From: Klebsiella sp. BIGb0407
Lineage (GTDB): Bacteria; Pseudomonadota; Gammaproteobacteria; Enterobacterales; Enterobacteriaceae
Direction: 5' to 3'
Assembly: GCF_024807845.1 (NCBI RefSeq)
Contig: NZ_JANUEQ010000001.1
Location: forward strand, 1,420,900 to 1,484,899
DNA length: 64,000 nucleotides
This document shows positions 55,672 to 64,000 of the stretch, piece by piece; position 1 is the stretch's first letter; the number at the start of each line of letters is the position of its first letter. Under the pieces are notes generated by a model that saw only the letters and a list, made by a program, of their open reading frames with translations, was not told where the DNA came from and searched no databases. The position numbers were made by a program, and so were the translations under genes.

Positions 55672-57351
55672 GTGAATATAAACGTGGCTGAGTTATTAAG
55701 TAACAATTACATTTTGTTATTGTTTGTCGTTCTGGCGCTGGGGCTTTGCCTCGGTAAGCTACGCTTTGGTCCGATACAACTGGGAAGTTCTATCGGGGTG
55801 CTGATCGTTTCATTACTTCTTGGTCAGCAGCATTTTACGATTAACACGGAGGTACTCAGTCTCGGTTTTATGCTGTTTATTTTTTGTGTCGGTATCGAGG
55901 CTGGCCCTAACTTCTTCTCAATTTTTTTCCGTGACGGTAAAAACTATCTCATCCTCGCCCTGGTGATGGTCGGCAGTGCGCTGCTTATCGCACTGGGTCT
56001 GGGCCGGTTATTTGGCTGGGATATCGGCCTCACCGCCGGGATGCTGGCTGGCTCCATGACCTCCACTCCGGTTCTGGTCGGTGCGGGTGATATTCTGCGC
56101 CATTCCGGTATGTCGGGCGTCCAGCTTGACTCAGCGCTGGATAATTTAAGCCTGGGTTATGCCCTGACTTACTTAATTGGCTTAGTGAGTCTGATTGTTG
56201 GCGCACGTTATCTGCCTAAATTACAGCATCAGGACTTACAAACCAGCGCGCAGCAGATTGCCCGTGAACGAGGCCTGGATACTGACTCCAGCCGTAAAGT
56301 CTACTTACCTATTATTCGTGCCTATCGTGTCGGACCTGAACTGGTTTCCTGGATAGACGGTAAAAATTTACGTGAACTGGGCATTCATCGTCAGACGGGC
56401 TGTTATATCGAACGCATTCGTCGTAACGGTATTCTGGCGAATCCGGACGGTGACGCCGTATTACAGATTGGTGATGAAATTTCTCTCGTTGGCTACCCGG
56501 ATGCCCACTCACGCCTTGATGCCAGTTTCCGTAACGGGAAAGAAGTTTTTGACCGCGATCTGCTGGATATGCGCATTGTCACCGAAGAGATTGTGGTCAA
56601 AAATCATCATGCTGTCGGTCGCCGCCTTGGCCAGCTTAAACTAACCGATCAGGGCTGTTTCCTGAATAGGGTTATTCGTAGTCAGATTGAGATGCCAATT
56701 GACGATAATATCGTGCTCAATAAAGGCGATGTTCTGCAGGTAAGCGGTGATGCCAGGCGTGTAAAAAGAGTGGCCGAGCGCATTGGCTTTATTTCCGTCC
56801 ACAGCCAAATCACCGACTTACTCGCCTTCTGTGCTTTCTTTATTATCGGCCTGATGGTCGGCATGATTACCTTCCAGTTCAGTAACTTCAGCTTTGGCAT
56901 CGGTAATGCAGCAGGCTTACTCGCAGCAGGCATCATGCTGGGCTTCTTACGTGCTAACCACCCAACTTTTGGCTATATACCGCAGGGCGCACTCAATATG
57001 GTCAAAGAGTTTGGCCTGATGGTGTTTATGGCAGGGATTGGTTTAAGTGCCGGTAGCGGAATCAGTAATGGGCTGGGCGCTATAGGCGGACAAATACTGA
57101 TTGCTGGTCTGATTGTCAGTCTGGTGCCGGTTATTCTCTGTTTCCTGTTCGGAGCCTATGTGTTGCGTATGAATCGCGCCCTGTTATTTGGTGCCATGAT
57201 GGGCGCACGAACCTGTGCCCCGGCGATGGAAATCATTAGCGACACGGCTCGCAGTAATATCCCGGCGCTGGGCTACGCAGGCACCTACGCTATCGCCAAT
57301 GTTCTGTTAACCCTGGCGGGAACCCTGATAGTGGTCATCTGGCCCGGATAG
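55672..57351 (+). CDS. ybjL: YbjL, AAE-family transporter-like protein with two RCK_C domains
   Basis: 559 residues (E. coli 561) beginning with GTG; the ribosome site is poor. About ten membrane spans in two halves flank two cytoplasmic TrkA-C (RCK_C) domains ([19 protein letters not shown] and [20 protein letters not shown]). Segments [18 protein letters not shown] and [18 protein letters not shown] are the pseudo-repeated transport motifs of aspartate:alanine exchangers. Substrate unknown. Confidence 0.94.
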   Translation: MNINVAELLSNNYILLLFVVLALGLCLGKLRFGPIQLGSSIGVLIVSLLLGQQHFTINTEVLSLGFMLFIFCVGIEAGPNFFSIFFRDGKNYLILALVMVGSALLIALGLGRLFGWDIGLTAGMLAGSMTSTPVLVGAGDILRHSGMSGVQLDSALDNLSLGYALTYLIGLVSLIVGARYLPKLQHQDLQTSAQQIARERGLDTDSSRKVYLPIIRAYRVGPELVSWIDGKNLRELGIHRQTGCYIERIRRNGILANPDGDAVLQIGDEISLVGYPDAHSRLDASFRNGKEVFDRDLLDMRIVTEEIVVKNHHAVGRRLGQLKLTDQGCFLNRVIRSQIEMPIDDNIVLNKGDVLQVSGDARRVKRVAERIGFISVHSQITDLLAFCAFFIIGLMVGMITFQFSNFSFGIGNAAGLLAAGIMLGFLRANHPTFGYIPQGALNMVKEFGLMVFMAGIGLSAGSGISNGLGAIGGQILIAGLIVSLVPVILCFLFGAYVLRMNRALLFGAMMGARTCAPAMEIISDTARSNIPALGYAGTYAIANVLLTLAGTLIVVIWPG

Positions 57352-57384
57352 TACAAATAATTAGACATTTTTTATTTATCTGGC

Positions 57385-57412
57385 GAACTTTTTAGCAGCC
57401 TGCCAGTCTTAA
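57385..57412 (+). promoter_or_regulatory. Sigma-E promoter of rybB
   Basis: -35 GAACTT (57385-57390), 16-base spacer and -10 TCTTAA (57407-57412), followed 6 bases later by the G that starts RybB. The -35 matches the sigma-E consensus core; the -10 is close to TCTRA. Confidence 0.7.
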
Positions 57413-57417
57413 TTAAT

Positions 57418-57498
57418 GCCACTGCTTTTCTTTGATGTCCCCAATTTGTGGAGCCCATCAACCCCGCCCATTCGGTTCAAGGTTGATGGGTTTTTTGT
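57418..57498 (+). ncRNA. rybB: RybB, sigma-E-dependent Hfq sRNA
   Basis: The 5' seed GCCACTGCTTTTCTTT is identical to E. coli RybB. The middle (GATGTCCCC, TTGTGGAGCC) and the terminator stem CCCATCAACC/GGTTGATGGG followed by TTTTTT are conserved. RybB represses major porin mRNAs (ompC, ompA, ompX-like targets, fadL) when the envelope is stressed. It lies after ybjL as in E. coli, but the regulator gene rcdA (ybjK) on its other side is missing. Confidence 0.93.
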
Positions 57499-57499
57499 T

Positions 57500-57774
57500 G
57501 GCTGAAATTCTAGTTGCGCATCATTATTCAATTCTGCGCTGCTTCCTCTGGTACAACCGCCAGGACTATTTTGCGTTGTACGATATGGCTAATACCCTGC
57601 TCAACCAGCATATCCTGTATACCCGGATTCGTTGCTCCGGTATCTGAGTAGAGATGTTAATACAGCTAAAAATATCCTGAGATAAGAATTAAAAACCGCC
57701 TGTCTGGCAAATGTACAAATGTACTTATCCTTGGTAATCTACTCTCCCCTTTCTTCATTTACTGGTCGTCTTTC
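57500..57774. other. Gene-free gap between rybB and ybjJ
   Basis: Nothing recognisable. rcdA/ybjK is absent. The ybjJ promoter is presumably near the 3' part; ybjJ itself has no good Shine-Dalgarno (GGT about 12 bases before ATG). Confidence 0.35.
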
Positions 57775-58989
57775 ATGTCAGCAACGCAGAGAAAAGCCTT
57801 AAAACTGCGCACCTGGGCTCTGTTTACCTTCTTCTTTCTTCCCGGCTTAGTTATCGCATCATGGGTGACCCGAACTCCGGCTATCCGTGACACGCTTGAT
57901 GTCTCTACCTCCGGGATGGGTATTGTCCTGTTCGGTCTGTCGATTGGCTCGATGGGTGGAATTTTATGTTCTGGCTGGCTGGTTAAACGTTTCGGAACCC
58001 GCACCATCATTCGTAGTGGCATGATACTGATGGTCATCGGTATGCTGGTAATGAGTCTGGCATTATTCTTAGCCAGTCCGTTCCTGTTTGCATTCGGGCT
58101 CGCGCTGCTGGGGTCTGGTCTGGGTTCTGCCGAAGTTGCCATGAATGTCGAAGGGGCGATTATTGAAAGTCTGATGAAAAAGACCGTTCTGCCAATGATG
58201 CACGGTTTTTTCAGTCTCGGTACCCTGGTTGGTGCCGCCATCGGTCTGACCCTGACGGCCTGGAATGTTATCTCCTGGGCCCACTTATTAGTGATTGGTT
58301 TACTGGTCATCGCACCCATTGCTATCGCACTAACTGTCGTTCCTCATGGAACGGGTAAAGACTCCCCGACAGATGATACAGCCAAAGAAGTGGTTGCCCA
58401 TCGTCCATTTTATAAAGATACCCAACTGTTGTTGATTGGTTTTATTGTGCTGGCTATGGCATTTGCTGAAGGTTCCGCCAATGACTGGCTCCCTCTTCTG
58501 ATGGTTGATGGTCACGGATTTAGCCCGACCTCCGGCTCACTGATCTATCTTGGCTTTACCCTGGGGATGACTATTGGCCGCTTTACCGGCGGCTGGTTTA
58601 TTGACCGTTATAGTCGCGTAGCCGTTGTACGTGCTTGTGCCATCATGGGTATTCTCGGTATCGGGATGATTATCTTCGTCGATAACGACCTGATGGCGGG
58701 TGTTTCGGTTCTGCTGTGGGGCTTAGGTACATCACTTGGCTTCCCGCTGACCATTTCGGCTGCCGGTGATACCGGGCCTGATCCCGCAACGCGTGTCAGT
58801 GTCGTTGCCACCTCAGGATATATCGCATTCCTGGTCGGGCCTCCTCTGCTTGGCTTCCTCGGCGAACACTACGGATTGCGTTACGCGATGCTCGTCGTTC
58901 TGAGTCTGATGGTTATCGCCTCACTGGTTGCCAAAGCGGTTGCTAAACCACAATCTTCAGCGACCAGTGATGAAGGGAAAGTATCATGA
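57775..58989 (+). CDS. ybjJ: YbjJ, MFS transporter
   Basis: 404 residues, 12 predicted membrane spans. Family segments [55 protein letters not shown] and [27 protein letters not shown] match E. coli YbjJ, an uncharacterised relative of sugar/DHA-like MFS pumps. Its last codons overlap the ybjI start (ATGA), so the two are co-translated. Confidence 0.92.
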   Translation: MSATQRKALKLRTWALFTFFFLPGLVIASWVTRTPAIRDTLDVSTSGMGIVLFGLSIGSMGGILCSGWLVKRFGTRTIIRSGMILMVIGMLVMSLALFLASPFLFAFGLALLGSGLGSAEVAMNVEGAIIESLMKKTVLPMMHGFFSLGTLVGAAIGLTLTAWNVISWAHLLVIGLLVIAPIAIALTVVPHGTGKDSPTDDTAKEVVAHRPFYKDTQLLLIGFIVLAMAFAEGSANDWLPLLMVDGHGFSPTSGSLIYLGFTLGMTIGRFTGGWFIDRYSRVAVVRACAIMGILGIGMIIFVDNDLMAGVSVLLWGLGTSLGFPLTISAAGDTGPDPATRVSVVATSGYIAFLVGPPLLGFLGEHYGLRYAMLVVLSLMVIASLVAKAVAKPQSSATSDEGKVS

Positions 58990-59798
58990 GTATCAAGATT
59001 ATTGCAGTCGATATGGATGGAACCTTTCTCAATGATGAGAAGCAATATAACCGGGAGCGGTTTGCCAGCCAGTACCAGGAAATGAAAGCCCGGGGTATTC
59101 GTTTTGTGGTTGCCAGCGGGAATCAGTATTTCCAGCTCGCCTCTTTCTTTCCTGAGATTGCCGACGAAATATCCTTTGTCTCCGACAATGGCGCCTGGGT
59201 CGTCAGCGAAGGAGAAGATTTATTTAATGCCGAACTTAGCCGTGAAGAGTTTTTAACTGTTGCCGACCACCTGCTGACGCAACCGCATCTTGATGTCATT
59301 GTTTCTGGTAAACAGTGCGCTTATACCCTGAATAGCTACAGCGATAGCTTCAAACAGCTTGCAGCCCATTTCTATCATCGCTTACAACTCGTCGATGATT
59401 TTTCAAATCTTGATGACTGTCTGTTTAAGTTTGCCATTAACTTACCGGACAGTCTGCTGGATGACACTATGGAGTCCCTGACGGATAAGCTGAAGGGCAT
59501 TGTCGTTCCGGTGACCAGCGGCCATGGCTCTATCGATTTGATTATTCCCGGTGCACATAAAGCGAATGGCTTGCGAATTTTGCAAGAAAGATGGGGTATC
59601 AAAGACAGTGAAGTGGTGACATTCGGGGACGGCGGCAATGATATTGAAATGCTGCGTCAGGCCGGGTTTAGTTTTGCAATGGCGAATGCGCCGGAAAAAA
59701 TTAAGCAAATTGCCCGTTACCAGACTGACCACTGCAATGAGCAAGGTGTGCTGAACATTATTGATAAAATTCTGAATAAAGAAGCACCTTTTCATTAG
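58986..59798 (+). CDS. ybjI: YbjI, HAD-family (Cof-type) phosphatase
   Basis: 270 residues. Motif [13 protein letters not shown], motif II VVASGNQ, and motif [25 protein letters not shown] of Cof-like HAD phosphatases with a type IIB cap. E. coli YbjI dephosphorylates FMN and some sugar phosphates. Overlaps ybjJ by 4 bases. Confidence 0.93.
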   Translation: MSIKIIAVDMDGTFLNDEKQYNRERFASQYQEMKARGIRFVVASGNQYFQLASFFPEIADEISFVSDNGAWVVSEGEDLFNAELSREEFLTVADHLLTQPHLDVIVSGKQCAYTLNSYSDSFKQLAAHFYHRLQLVDDFSNLDDCLFKFAINLPDSLLDDTMESLTDKLKGIVVPVTSGHGSIDLIIPGAHKANGLRILQERWGIKDSEVVTFGDGGNDIEMLRQAGFSFAMANAPEKIKQIARYQTDHCNEQGVLNIIDKILNKEAPFH

Positions 59799-59818
59799 TT
59801 CTGGGAAAACAAGAAAGA

Positions 59819-60268
59819 ATGGCTATCAAGATAATACCGGCTACAGCAGAGGATTACCCCGCGCTTACAGAACTCTGGGAAGCATCAGTGCGCGCAACGC
59901 ATGATTTTCTGACTGAAACGCACATTAGTACACTGCGCAAGCAGATTCAGAATGTCTATATGCCGCAGCTACCACTCTGGATGGCGGTAAATGAAGCCGG
60001 TATCGTGCTGGGGTTTATTGCGTGCCACGAGAGACGTGTCGAAATGCTCTTTGTTTCGCCACAAAGTCGTGGGACAGGTACTGGAAAGGCTTTGATGCAA
60101 TACGCTATTACAACGCTTGCAGCCAACGAAGTCGATGTTAACGAACAAAATCCGCAGGCGGTGGGGTTTTATTTACATATGGGGTTTGAATCGGTGGGGC
60201 GTTCAGAACTGGACGGTGAAGGTAACCCCTTCCCACTGCTACATCTCAGACTCCGTCAGTGCGGCTGA
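59819..60268 (+). CDS. GNAT-family acetyltransferase (YjaB-like)
   Basis: 149 residues. Starts AIKIIPATAEDYPALTELWEASVRATHDFL, similar to E. coli YjaB. The acetyl-CoA loop is LFVSPQSRGTGTGKALMQYA, and VNEQNPQAVGFYLHMGFESVGRSELD is the end of the fold. Substrate unknown. It follows ybjI by 20 bases with weak AAGAAAG and ends before a strong hairpin facing mntR. Confidence 0.82.
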   Translation: MAIKIIPATAEDYPALTELWEASVRATHDFLTETHISTLRKQIQNVYMPQLPLWMAVNEAGIVLGFIACHERRVEMLFVSPQSRGTGTGKALMQYAITTLAANEVDVNEQNPQAVGFYLHMGFESVGRSELDGEGNPFPLLHLRLRQCG

Positions 60269-60282
60269 TGCTATTGACTCTC

Positions 60283-60322
60283 CAGACTATCAGAATGGTG
60301 ATAAAACCATTCTGATAGTCTG
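60283..60322. terminator. Hairpin between acetyltransferase gene and mntR
   Basis: CAGACTATCAGAATGGT pairs with ACCATTCTGATAGTCTG (17 bp perfect, 6-base loop) between the two convergent genes. No U-run. Likely a bidirectional transcript end. Confidence 0.55.
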
Positions 60323-60346
60323 TGAGCATTCCAGCAACCTCTTGTC

Positions 60347-60814
60347 TCAAATGAGACCACGCTCTGCGCTGAATTTACGGAATAGTTCCAGCGTTTCTTC
60401 ACTCACATGGTGTTCCACACCTTCAGCATCGATACGCGCCGTTTCGGGGCTCACACCTAAGGCAAGAAAGAAATTTTCCACAATACGATGACGTTCCCGA
60501 CTTTGCTGTGCCAGTTTTTCGCCTTCCGGCGTTAAAAAGACACCACGCCACGGGATCTGCTCAATCAAACCCGCTGTAGCCAGTCGTTTTAACATCTTGG
60601 CGACTGTTGGCTGAGAGACTCCCAGACGTGCTGCCATATCCACCTGGCGCACCTCACCGACTTCATTTATTAAATCTGAAATTAGCTCAACATAATCATC
60701 AATCAGCTCACGACGATGGGCCTCACGTACTTGCCGGAAGCCTTCAACATGCTCCTCAATATTGGGTAATGGCATAACTTTTTCGTTATTTTTTTGCCCT
60801 GCCCTACGGCTCAT
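60347..60814 (-). CDS. mntR: Manganese-responsive regulator MntR
   Basis: 155 residues as in E. coli, from [18 protein letters not shown]. DtxR-family: winged helix [25 protein letters not shown] and metal-dimer domain with [30 protein letters not shown] and [11 protein letters not shown] (metal ligands D/E/H). It represses mntH and mntS with Mn2+. Divergent from mntS. A longer reading at the N-terminus is rejected. Confidence 0.96.
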   Translation of the reverse strand: MSRRAGQKNNEKVMPLPNIEEHVEGFRQVREAHRRELIDDYVELISDLINEVGEVRQVDMAARLGVSQPTVAKMLKRLATAGLIEQIPWRGVFLTPEGEKLAQQSRERHRIVENFFLALGVSPETARIDAEGVEHHVSEETLELFRKFSAERGLI

Positions 60815-60924
60815 AATGCTTCCTCTTCCAGTCACTTCAATATCGTCGTATGACGACGCAAGGCACTATTGTAAACCAGCATCGCATATCTACAAAAAAA
60901 ACCCAAAATAGCCATAGCTATATA

Positions 60925-60942
60925 ATATAGCCCATGCTATAT
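60925..60942. promoter_or_regulatory. MntR box between mntR and mntS
   Basis: ATATAGC-CCAT-GCTATAT is an 18-bp palindrome with the ATAGC...GCTAT halves and 4-base centre of enterobacterial MntR sites (recalled E. coli form AAACATAGC..GCTATGTTT). A partial copy ATAGCCATAGCTATA precedes it. It overlaps the possible -10 TATAAT (60921-60926) for mntS, a direct repression geometry. Confidence 0.75.
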
Positions 60943-61021
60943 CTGTATGTATTGCAGTCGCACTGTTTATCCGGTTATCGTTATCCGGCATAGCTAGCCC
61001 ACAATCACATCGGGGGCACTT

Positions 61022-61153
61022 ATGAACACATTAAAGAGGCATTTGAGCATGTTTATCAACTCACCTTTCCAGAACAGACTGATGTTGCTGACCGCTATCT
61101 GCAACTATCTGAGTAACAAAAACGTTCGTCAGCAAGACGAAGAAAAAGCGTAA
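61022..61153 (+). CDS. mntS: Manganese small protein MntS
   Basis: 43 residues: MNTLKRHLSMFINSPFQNRL, then LTAICNYLSNKNVRQQDEEKA. It parallels E. coli MntS (42 residues, MNEFKRCMRVF-SPF-RLMLL pattern). MntS raises usable cytosolic Mn, probably by blocking the MntP exporter; MntR represses it. GGGGG-like GGGGCAC lies upstream of the ATG. The position divergent from mntR with a MntR box clinches the identity. Confidence 0.9.
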   Translation: MNTLKRHLSMFINSPFQNRLMLLTAICNYLSNKNVRQQDEEKA

Positions 61154-61200
61154 CGTCGGGCAGCACTCAGGCCCGACGGGCTTTCATCCCGGTCTTTTTA
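61154..61200 (+). terminator. mntS terminator region
   Basis: CGTCGGGC pairs with GCCCGACG (8 bp) directly after the stop, and an alternative CGGG/CCCG hairpin is followed by GTCTTTTTA. One of the two is the probable terminator. Confidence 0.55.
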
Positions 61201-61438
61201 TTCTCAAACACTGCCGTTGCCAGACTATCCTGCGTTATTGCTATTCACACTTCACCGCCTGTCGTCAATTCGAACATAACCGTCTGACTTTAGTCATCAG
61301 CATACCTCTCTGACTTAGCTGATAATGACAGAAATCACCTGTCTGTCACCTTACCTGACAATATTATGACAACAGATACGGATCTTTCGATTGCCGTAAC
61401 AGCACTAAATTTATACTCATACCGCTTATTTTTACGCC
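61201..61438. other. Gene-free gap between mntS and ompX
   Basis: opgE (ybiP), which lies here in E. coli, is absent. A short open reading at 61366-61677 overlaps the ompX terminator and gene in antisense and is not credible. Confidence 0.4.
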
Positions 61439-61474
61439 AAAAAAAACACCCTGTCAGCAAAAGCTCACAGGGTG
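61439..61474 (-). terminator. ompX terminator
   Basis: On the minus strand CACCCTGT...ACAGGGTG is followed by eight T, about 60 bases past the ompX stop. T-rich sequence on the other side makes it possibly bidirectional. Confidence 0.85.
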
Positions 61475-61530
61475 ATATCTTTTTTTCATCCGCTTGGCTG
61501 CGGATACTTCATTTCATCAGTAAAGATGAA

Positions 61531-62040
61531 TTAGAAGCTGTAACCTGCGCCAACAATCCAGGTACCAACGTCAACGTGACGAATACGGCTCTGCTCATAA
61601 GAGAAGTCCAGAGCTACGTTTTCGATTGGGTTGAACTGCAGACCAGCACCGTAAGAGAAGCCGTAGTCGCTGTTTGAGCTACGATCGAATACGTTTTGAA
61701 CAGTCTGATATTTACCGTGACCCAGACCGATAACACCGTAAGCACTTACCCAATCATTCAGACGGTAAGCTGGACCTGCGGTAACACCGTAGTATTCACC
61801 TTTTGAATAAACACCACCACGGGTAGCGTCTTTTTCGATGTAGGTCAGAGAACCGATGTAACCCAGCGCGCTCTCGTTTTCATAGCGATACTTCAAGTTG
61901 AAGCCTTTCGCTTTGTTCAATTTGCCCTGCATGTCGCCCTGAGCATAACCCGCGGTTACAGTGCTGGTTGCTGCTGAAGCGGTGCCTGCAGAAAGAGTTA
62001 AAGCGAAAGCCAGTGCTGAAAGACATACAATTTTTTTCAT
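61531..62040 (-). CDS. ompX: Outer membrane protein OmpX
   Basis: 169 residues (E. coli 171). Signal peptide MKKIVCLSALAFALTLSAG...ASA with mature start ATSTVTAGYAQ. It is an eight-stranded beta-barrel of the Ail/Lom family with alternating strands and the terminal aromatic signature VGTWIVGAGYSF. It affects adhesion, complement resistance and envelope signalling. The family start is at 62040; in-frame codons upstream are not conserved. Confidence 0.97.
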   Translation of the reverse strand: MKKIVCLSALAFALTLSAGTASAATSTVTAGYAQGDMQGKLNKAKGFNLKYRYENESALGYIGSLTYIEKDATRGGVYSKGEYYGVTAGPAYRLNDWVSAYGVIGLGHGKYQTVQNVFDRSSNSDYGFSYGAGLQFNPIENVALDFSYEQSRIRHVDVGTWIVGAGYSF

Positions 62041-62495
62041 AACAACCTCAAAAAAGCTCGAATAGGTCCAATTAAAACTTAATATTAAATATACCAAATT
62101 TTTTGAGAAACTCTTCGTAATTTGTGTTGTCTAAGGGCGCTCATGATGTAACATAAAGTTTCCATTAACAATTATGTTACTAAATTATCGAGTTTTTTTT
62201 AATTTTTCCTGGTTATTATCGGGCGATTACAAACACATGACATTCAGATGAATCTGAATTCAATTTGCCGAAAATATGACCAAAAAAACAATCAACCCGG
62301 CTAAATGACATTAATTCTCATTAATTAATGTCATGGTTTTACCGACGAATCATATACAGTGGCTGACTTACTATTTTTGCTACCGATATACCTTGAATAA
62401 TTCATGACGCTTAATTTATGGCATGCACCACCTGAATCATCGGAGTTGCCTGCAAACACGTAGTGAAGACGGGTATCAATCTGAACAGGATAAAA
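62041..62495. promoter_or_regulatory. ompX-rhtA divergent region
   Basis: 455 bases without a gene and very AT-rich. It holds the ompX promoter/leader and the rhtA promoter. A dyad ATGACATTAAT ... ATTAATGTCAT (62305-62334, 8-base loop) followed by GGTTTT is the only clear structure; it may be a small RNA 3' end or terminator, unproven. Confidence 0.4.
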
Positions 62496-63386
62496 ATGCA
62501 ACTTACTGCCGACAAAATGCCGCGCTGGTTACCTATTCTGGTACTGCTTATCGCCATGATCTCAATCCAGGGGGGAGCTGCACTCGCTAAGACGCTCTTC
62601 CCGCTGATTGGCCCGCAGGGCGTGACAGCGGTGCGTCTTGGGCTGGGTACACTTATACTGGTGATTGTCTTCAAACCCTGGCGTCTGCGTTTTAGTCCGG
62701 AGCAGCGTTTACCGCTATTCTTTTACGGTCTGGCACTTGGTTCAATGAACTATCTGTTCTATTTGTCGCTAAAAACGATCCCTTTAGGTATTGCTGTGGC
62801 ACTGGAGTTTACCGGTCCGTTAGCGGTTGCCTTATTTGCCTCCCGCCGAGCCGTGGATTTTATCTGGGTTATTTTGGCTGTCGTCGGTCTGTGGTTTCTT
62901 CTGCCACTCGGCAAGGATATTGCGCATGTTGATTTAGCCGGAGCAGCCTATGCTTTAGGTGCTGGCGCCTGCTGGGCGGTTTACATTATCGCCGGACAAA
63001 AAGCCGGGGCTGAGCATGGTCCTGCAACCGTTGCAGCGGGCTCCTTGATTGCTGCAATCATTTTTGTCCCCCTTGGTGCACTGGAAGCCAGTAGCAGTAT
63101 ATTGACCTGGGCAGTACTCCCCATCGGACTCACTATTGCTGTTCTCTCCACGGCCTTGCCTTACTCACTGGAAATGATTGCACTCACACGCCTTCCGACA
63201 CGTACTTTTGGTACTCTGATGAGCGTGGAACCCGCGCTTGCTGCACTCTCAGGTATTATTTTTTTGGGAGAACACCTGACCCTTATTCAGTGGACTGCTC
63301 TGTTCTTCATTATAGTGGCGTCAGCAGGCTCGACTCTCACCATAAAACCCGAATCAAAAATTACCCGCGTCGACGTCAATGAATAA
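62496..63386 (+). CDS. rhtA: Threonine/homoserine exporter RhtA
   Basis: 296 residues (E. coli 295) from the ATG with AGGAT upstream. DMT-superfamily protein with ten membrane spans and two EamA repeats; SIQGGAALAKTLFPLIGPQG, ALEFTGPLAVALFASRRAVDF and EMIALTRLPTRTFGTLMSVEPALAALSG match RhtA. Exports threonine, homoserine and some analogues. Next to dps as in E. coli. Confidence 0.95.
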   Translation: MQLTADKMPRWLPILVLLIAMISIQGGAALAKTLFPLIGPQGVTAVRLGLGTLILVIVFKPWRLRFSPEQRLPLFFYGLALGSMNYLFYLSLKTIPLGIAVALEFTGPLAVALFASRRAVDFIWVILAVVGLWFLLPLGKDIAHVDLAGAAYALGAGACWAVYIIAGQKAGAEHGPATVAAGSLIAAIIFVPLGALEASSSILTWAVLPIGLTIAVLSTALPYSLEMIALTRLPTRTFGTLMSVEPALAALSGIIFLGEHLTLIQWTALFFIIVASAGSTLTIKPESKITRVDVNE

Positions 63387-63768
63387 ATTGATGAGCAGAG
63401 AAAAAAGCGTACAAAATATCACCAGCGATAACATTCACTTACAATAATTAAGGTAATCTTAGAGCCAGCCCAAAATGTATTAATACGGGCTGGCGCATTG
63501 TAATAAAAACATCAGATCAATATTCACAACAAATCAAAATTATCATTAATAATAATCAATCCTATTCACACCAATAAACCACTTCACAAAAAATAAATAA
63601 ATATCAAACGGTTACTTGATGAGACATTAAACATTGCGTTCATCAAAAAATATCCTGACACTATAATCATAATGTAAGAATAGCCGTTTATTTTTATCAA
63701 CTTAATGCCAATCAGTAAAAACTATTTATTTGATAGGGCGAATCATCTCAGCAAGCTGAATTCAGCTG
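63387..63768. other. Gap between rhtA and dps
   Basis: AT-rich and gene-free. GCCAGCCC and GGGCTGGC (63464-63494, 15-base loop) make a probable rhtA 3' hairpin without a U-run. The remainder is dps upstream sequence, the region where OxyR, IHF and Fis act in E. coli; individual sites could not be called. Confidence 0.4.
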
Positions 63769-63775
63769 CTATACT
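63769..63775 (+). promoter_or_regulatory. dps -10 element (sigma-S type)
   Basis: CTATACT is the extended sigma-S/sigma-70 -10 form (CTAYACT) about 50 bases before the dps ATG, as in E. coli dps. Confidence 0.6.
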
Positions 63776-63824
63776 TGTTCCTGTTAAATTTATTCATGCA
63801 TCACAATCTAGAGGACAAGAAATT

Positions 63825-64000
63825 ATGAGCACCGCTAAACTGGTAAAAAATAAATCGACTCCCCTGCTGTATACCCGCAATGATGTTAAAGATAGCGATA
63901 AGAAAGTCGCTATCGAGCAACTGAACCAACAGCTTGCTCTTTTCATAGACTTGTCACTGATTACCAAACAAGCACACTGGAATATGCGTGGCACCAATTT
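63825..64000 (+). CDS. dps: DNA protection protein Dps (5' part, cut by window edge)
   Basis: 58 codons are present, starting [25 protein letters not shown] lies 11 bases upstream. The Lys-rich N-terminal tail that binds DNA and helix A with the ferroxidase residues in [14 protein letters not shown] are visible. Dps is a dodecameric ferritin-like protein that stores iron and protects DNA in stationary phase and oxidative stress. The rest lies outside the window. Confidence 0.95.
   Translation, partial: MSTAKLVKNKSTPLLYTRNDVKDSDKKVAIEQLNQQLALFIDLSLITKQAHWNMRGTN

Noticed and set aside
57432..57647. 71-residue plus-strand reading starting inside RybB
   Set aside because: It overlaps the sRNA body and terminator; no conservation or ribosome site.
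61366..61677. 103-residue plus-strand reading over the ompX terminator
   Set aside because: Antisense to the ompX terminator and C-terminus, with biased composition from the beta-barrel gene.
1..64000. CRISPR arrays, tRNA or rRNA genes, prophage, complete insertion sequences
   Set aside because: I looked for regularly spaced repeats, cloverleaf-like sequences and phage structural genes and recognised none. A tRNA scan would settle it.

Overview
The window is chromosomal DNA of a gammaproteobacterium of the order Enterobacterales. Nearly every gene on the right-hand 36 kb (clpA-clpS-cspD-macAB-ybjX-ybjD-poxB-ltaE-ybjT-ybjS-amiD-artPIQM-artJ-rlmC-ybjO-ybjN-rimK ... nfsA-grxA-ybjL-rybB-ybjJ-ybjI, then mntR-mntS-ompX-rhtA-dps) has a recognisable Escherichia coli counterpart in a largely collinear order. 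The genus cannot be fixed from the sequence alone. The block is not E. coli itself: ybjC, potFGHI, hcp-hcr, ybjE, aqpZ, rcdA (ybjK) and ybjP/ybjQ are absent, xapABR sits between nfsA and rimK, and the mntR-ompX-dps block directly follows ybjI.

Left part, 1-12.3 kb: a sugar-uptake locus. A galactofuranose-type CUT2 ABC transporter (ytfQ, ytfR and the first codons of what is probably ytfT) lies downstream of a complete L-arabinose regulon in one place: araFGH (high-affinity ABC uptake), araC (regulator) and, divergently, araBAD (catabolism to D-xylulose 5-phosphate). The araC-araB gap keeps O2, a CRP-like site, the I1/I2 half-sites and the pBAD core promoter. A 147-bp inverted-repeat element sits just behind araC.

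Middle part, 12.3-27.7 kb: an accessory island ending beside clpA. It begins with a glycine-rich secreted miniprotein and an Rpn-family nuclease with a probable internal antitoxin start. Then comes a Ter (tellurite/stress resistance) locus in two divergent arms. The left arm is terF | terD-terC-terB-terA-terZ, in which terZ has suffered an in-frame internal deletion (54 residues left) and terE is absent. The right arm, driven by a near-consensus promoter, is HAD hydrolase - StiP-type phosphoribosyltransferase - TerY - TerX - TerY - TerY3 - PP2C phosphatase - protein kinase: a 'TerY-P' signalling module. The likely logic is a calcium-binding TerD-family/TerC membrane-associated stress complex controlled by vWA proteins and reversible phosphorylation, with the HAD and PRTase enzymes as a small-molecule or processing arm. 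Its trigger is unknown.

Right part, 27.7-64 kb: core housekeeping and stress genes. They cover proteolysis (ClpAS), replication inhibition (CspD), macrolide/toxin efflux (MacAB), an OLD-family nuclease (YbjD), pyruvate oxidase, threonine aldolase, arginine uptake with tandem ARG boxes before artJ, rRNA methylation (RlmC), ribosomal protein S6 glutamylation (RimK), xanthosine use (XapABR), redox (NfsA, GrxA), the sigma-E sRNA RybB, manganese homeostasis (MntR and the 43-residue MntS with a MntR box), OmpX, RhtA and a truncated dps at the right edge. Several small palindromic intergenic repeats recur across the window.
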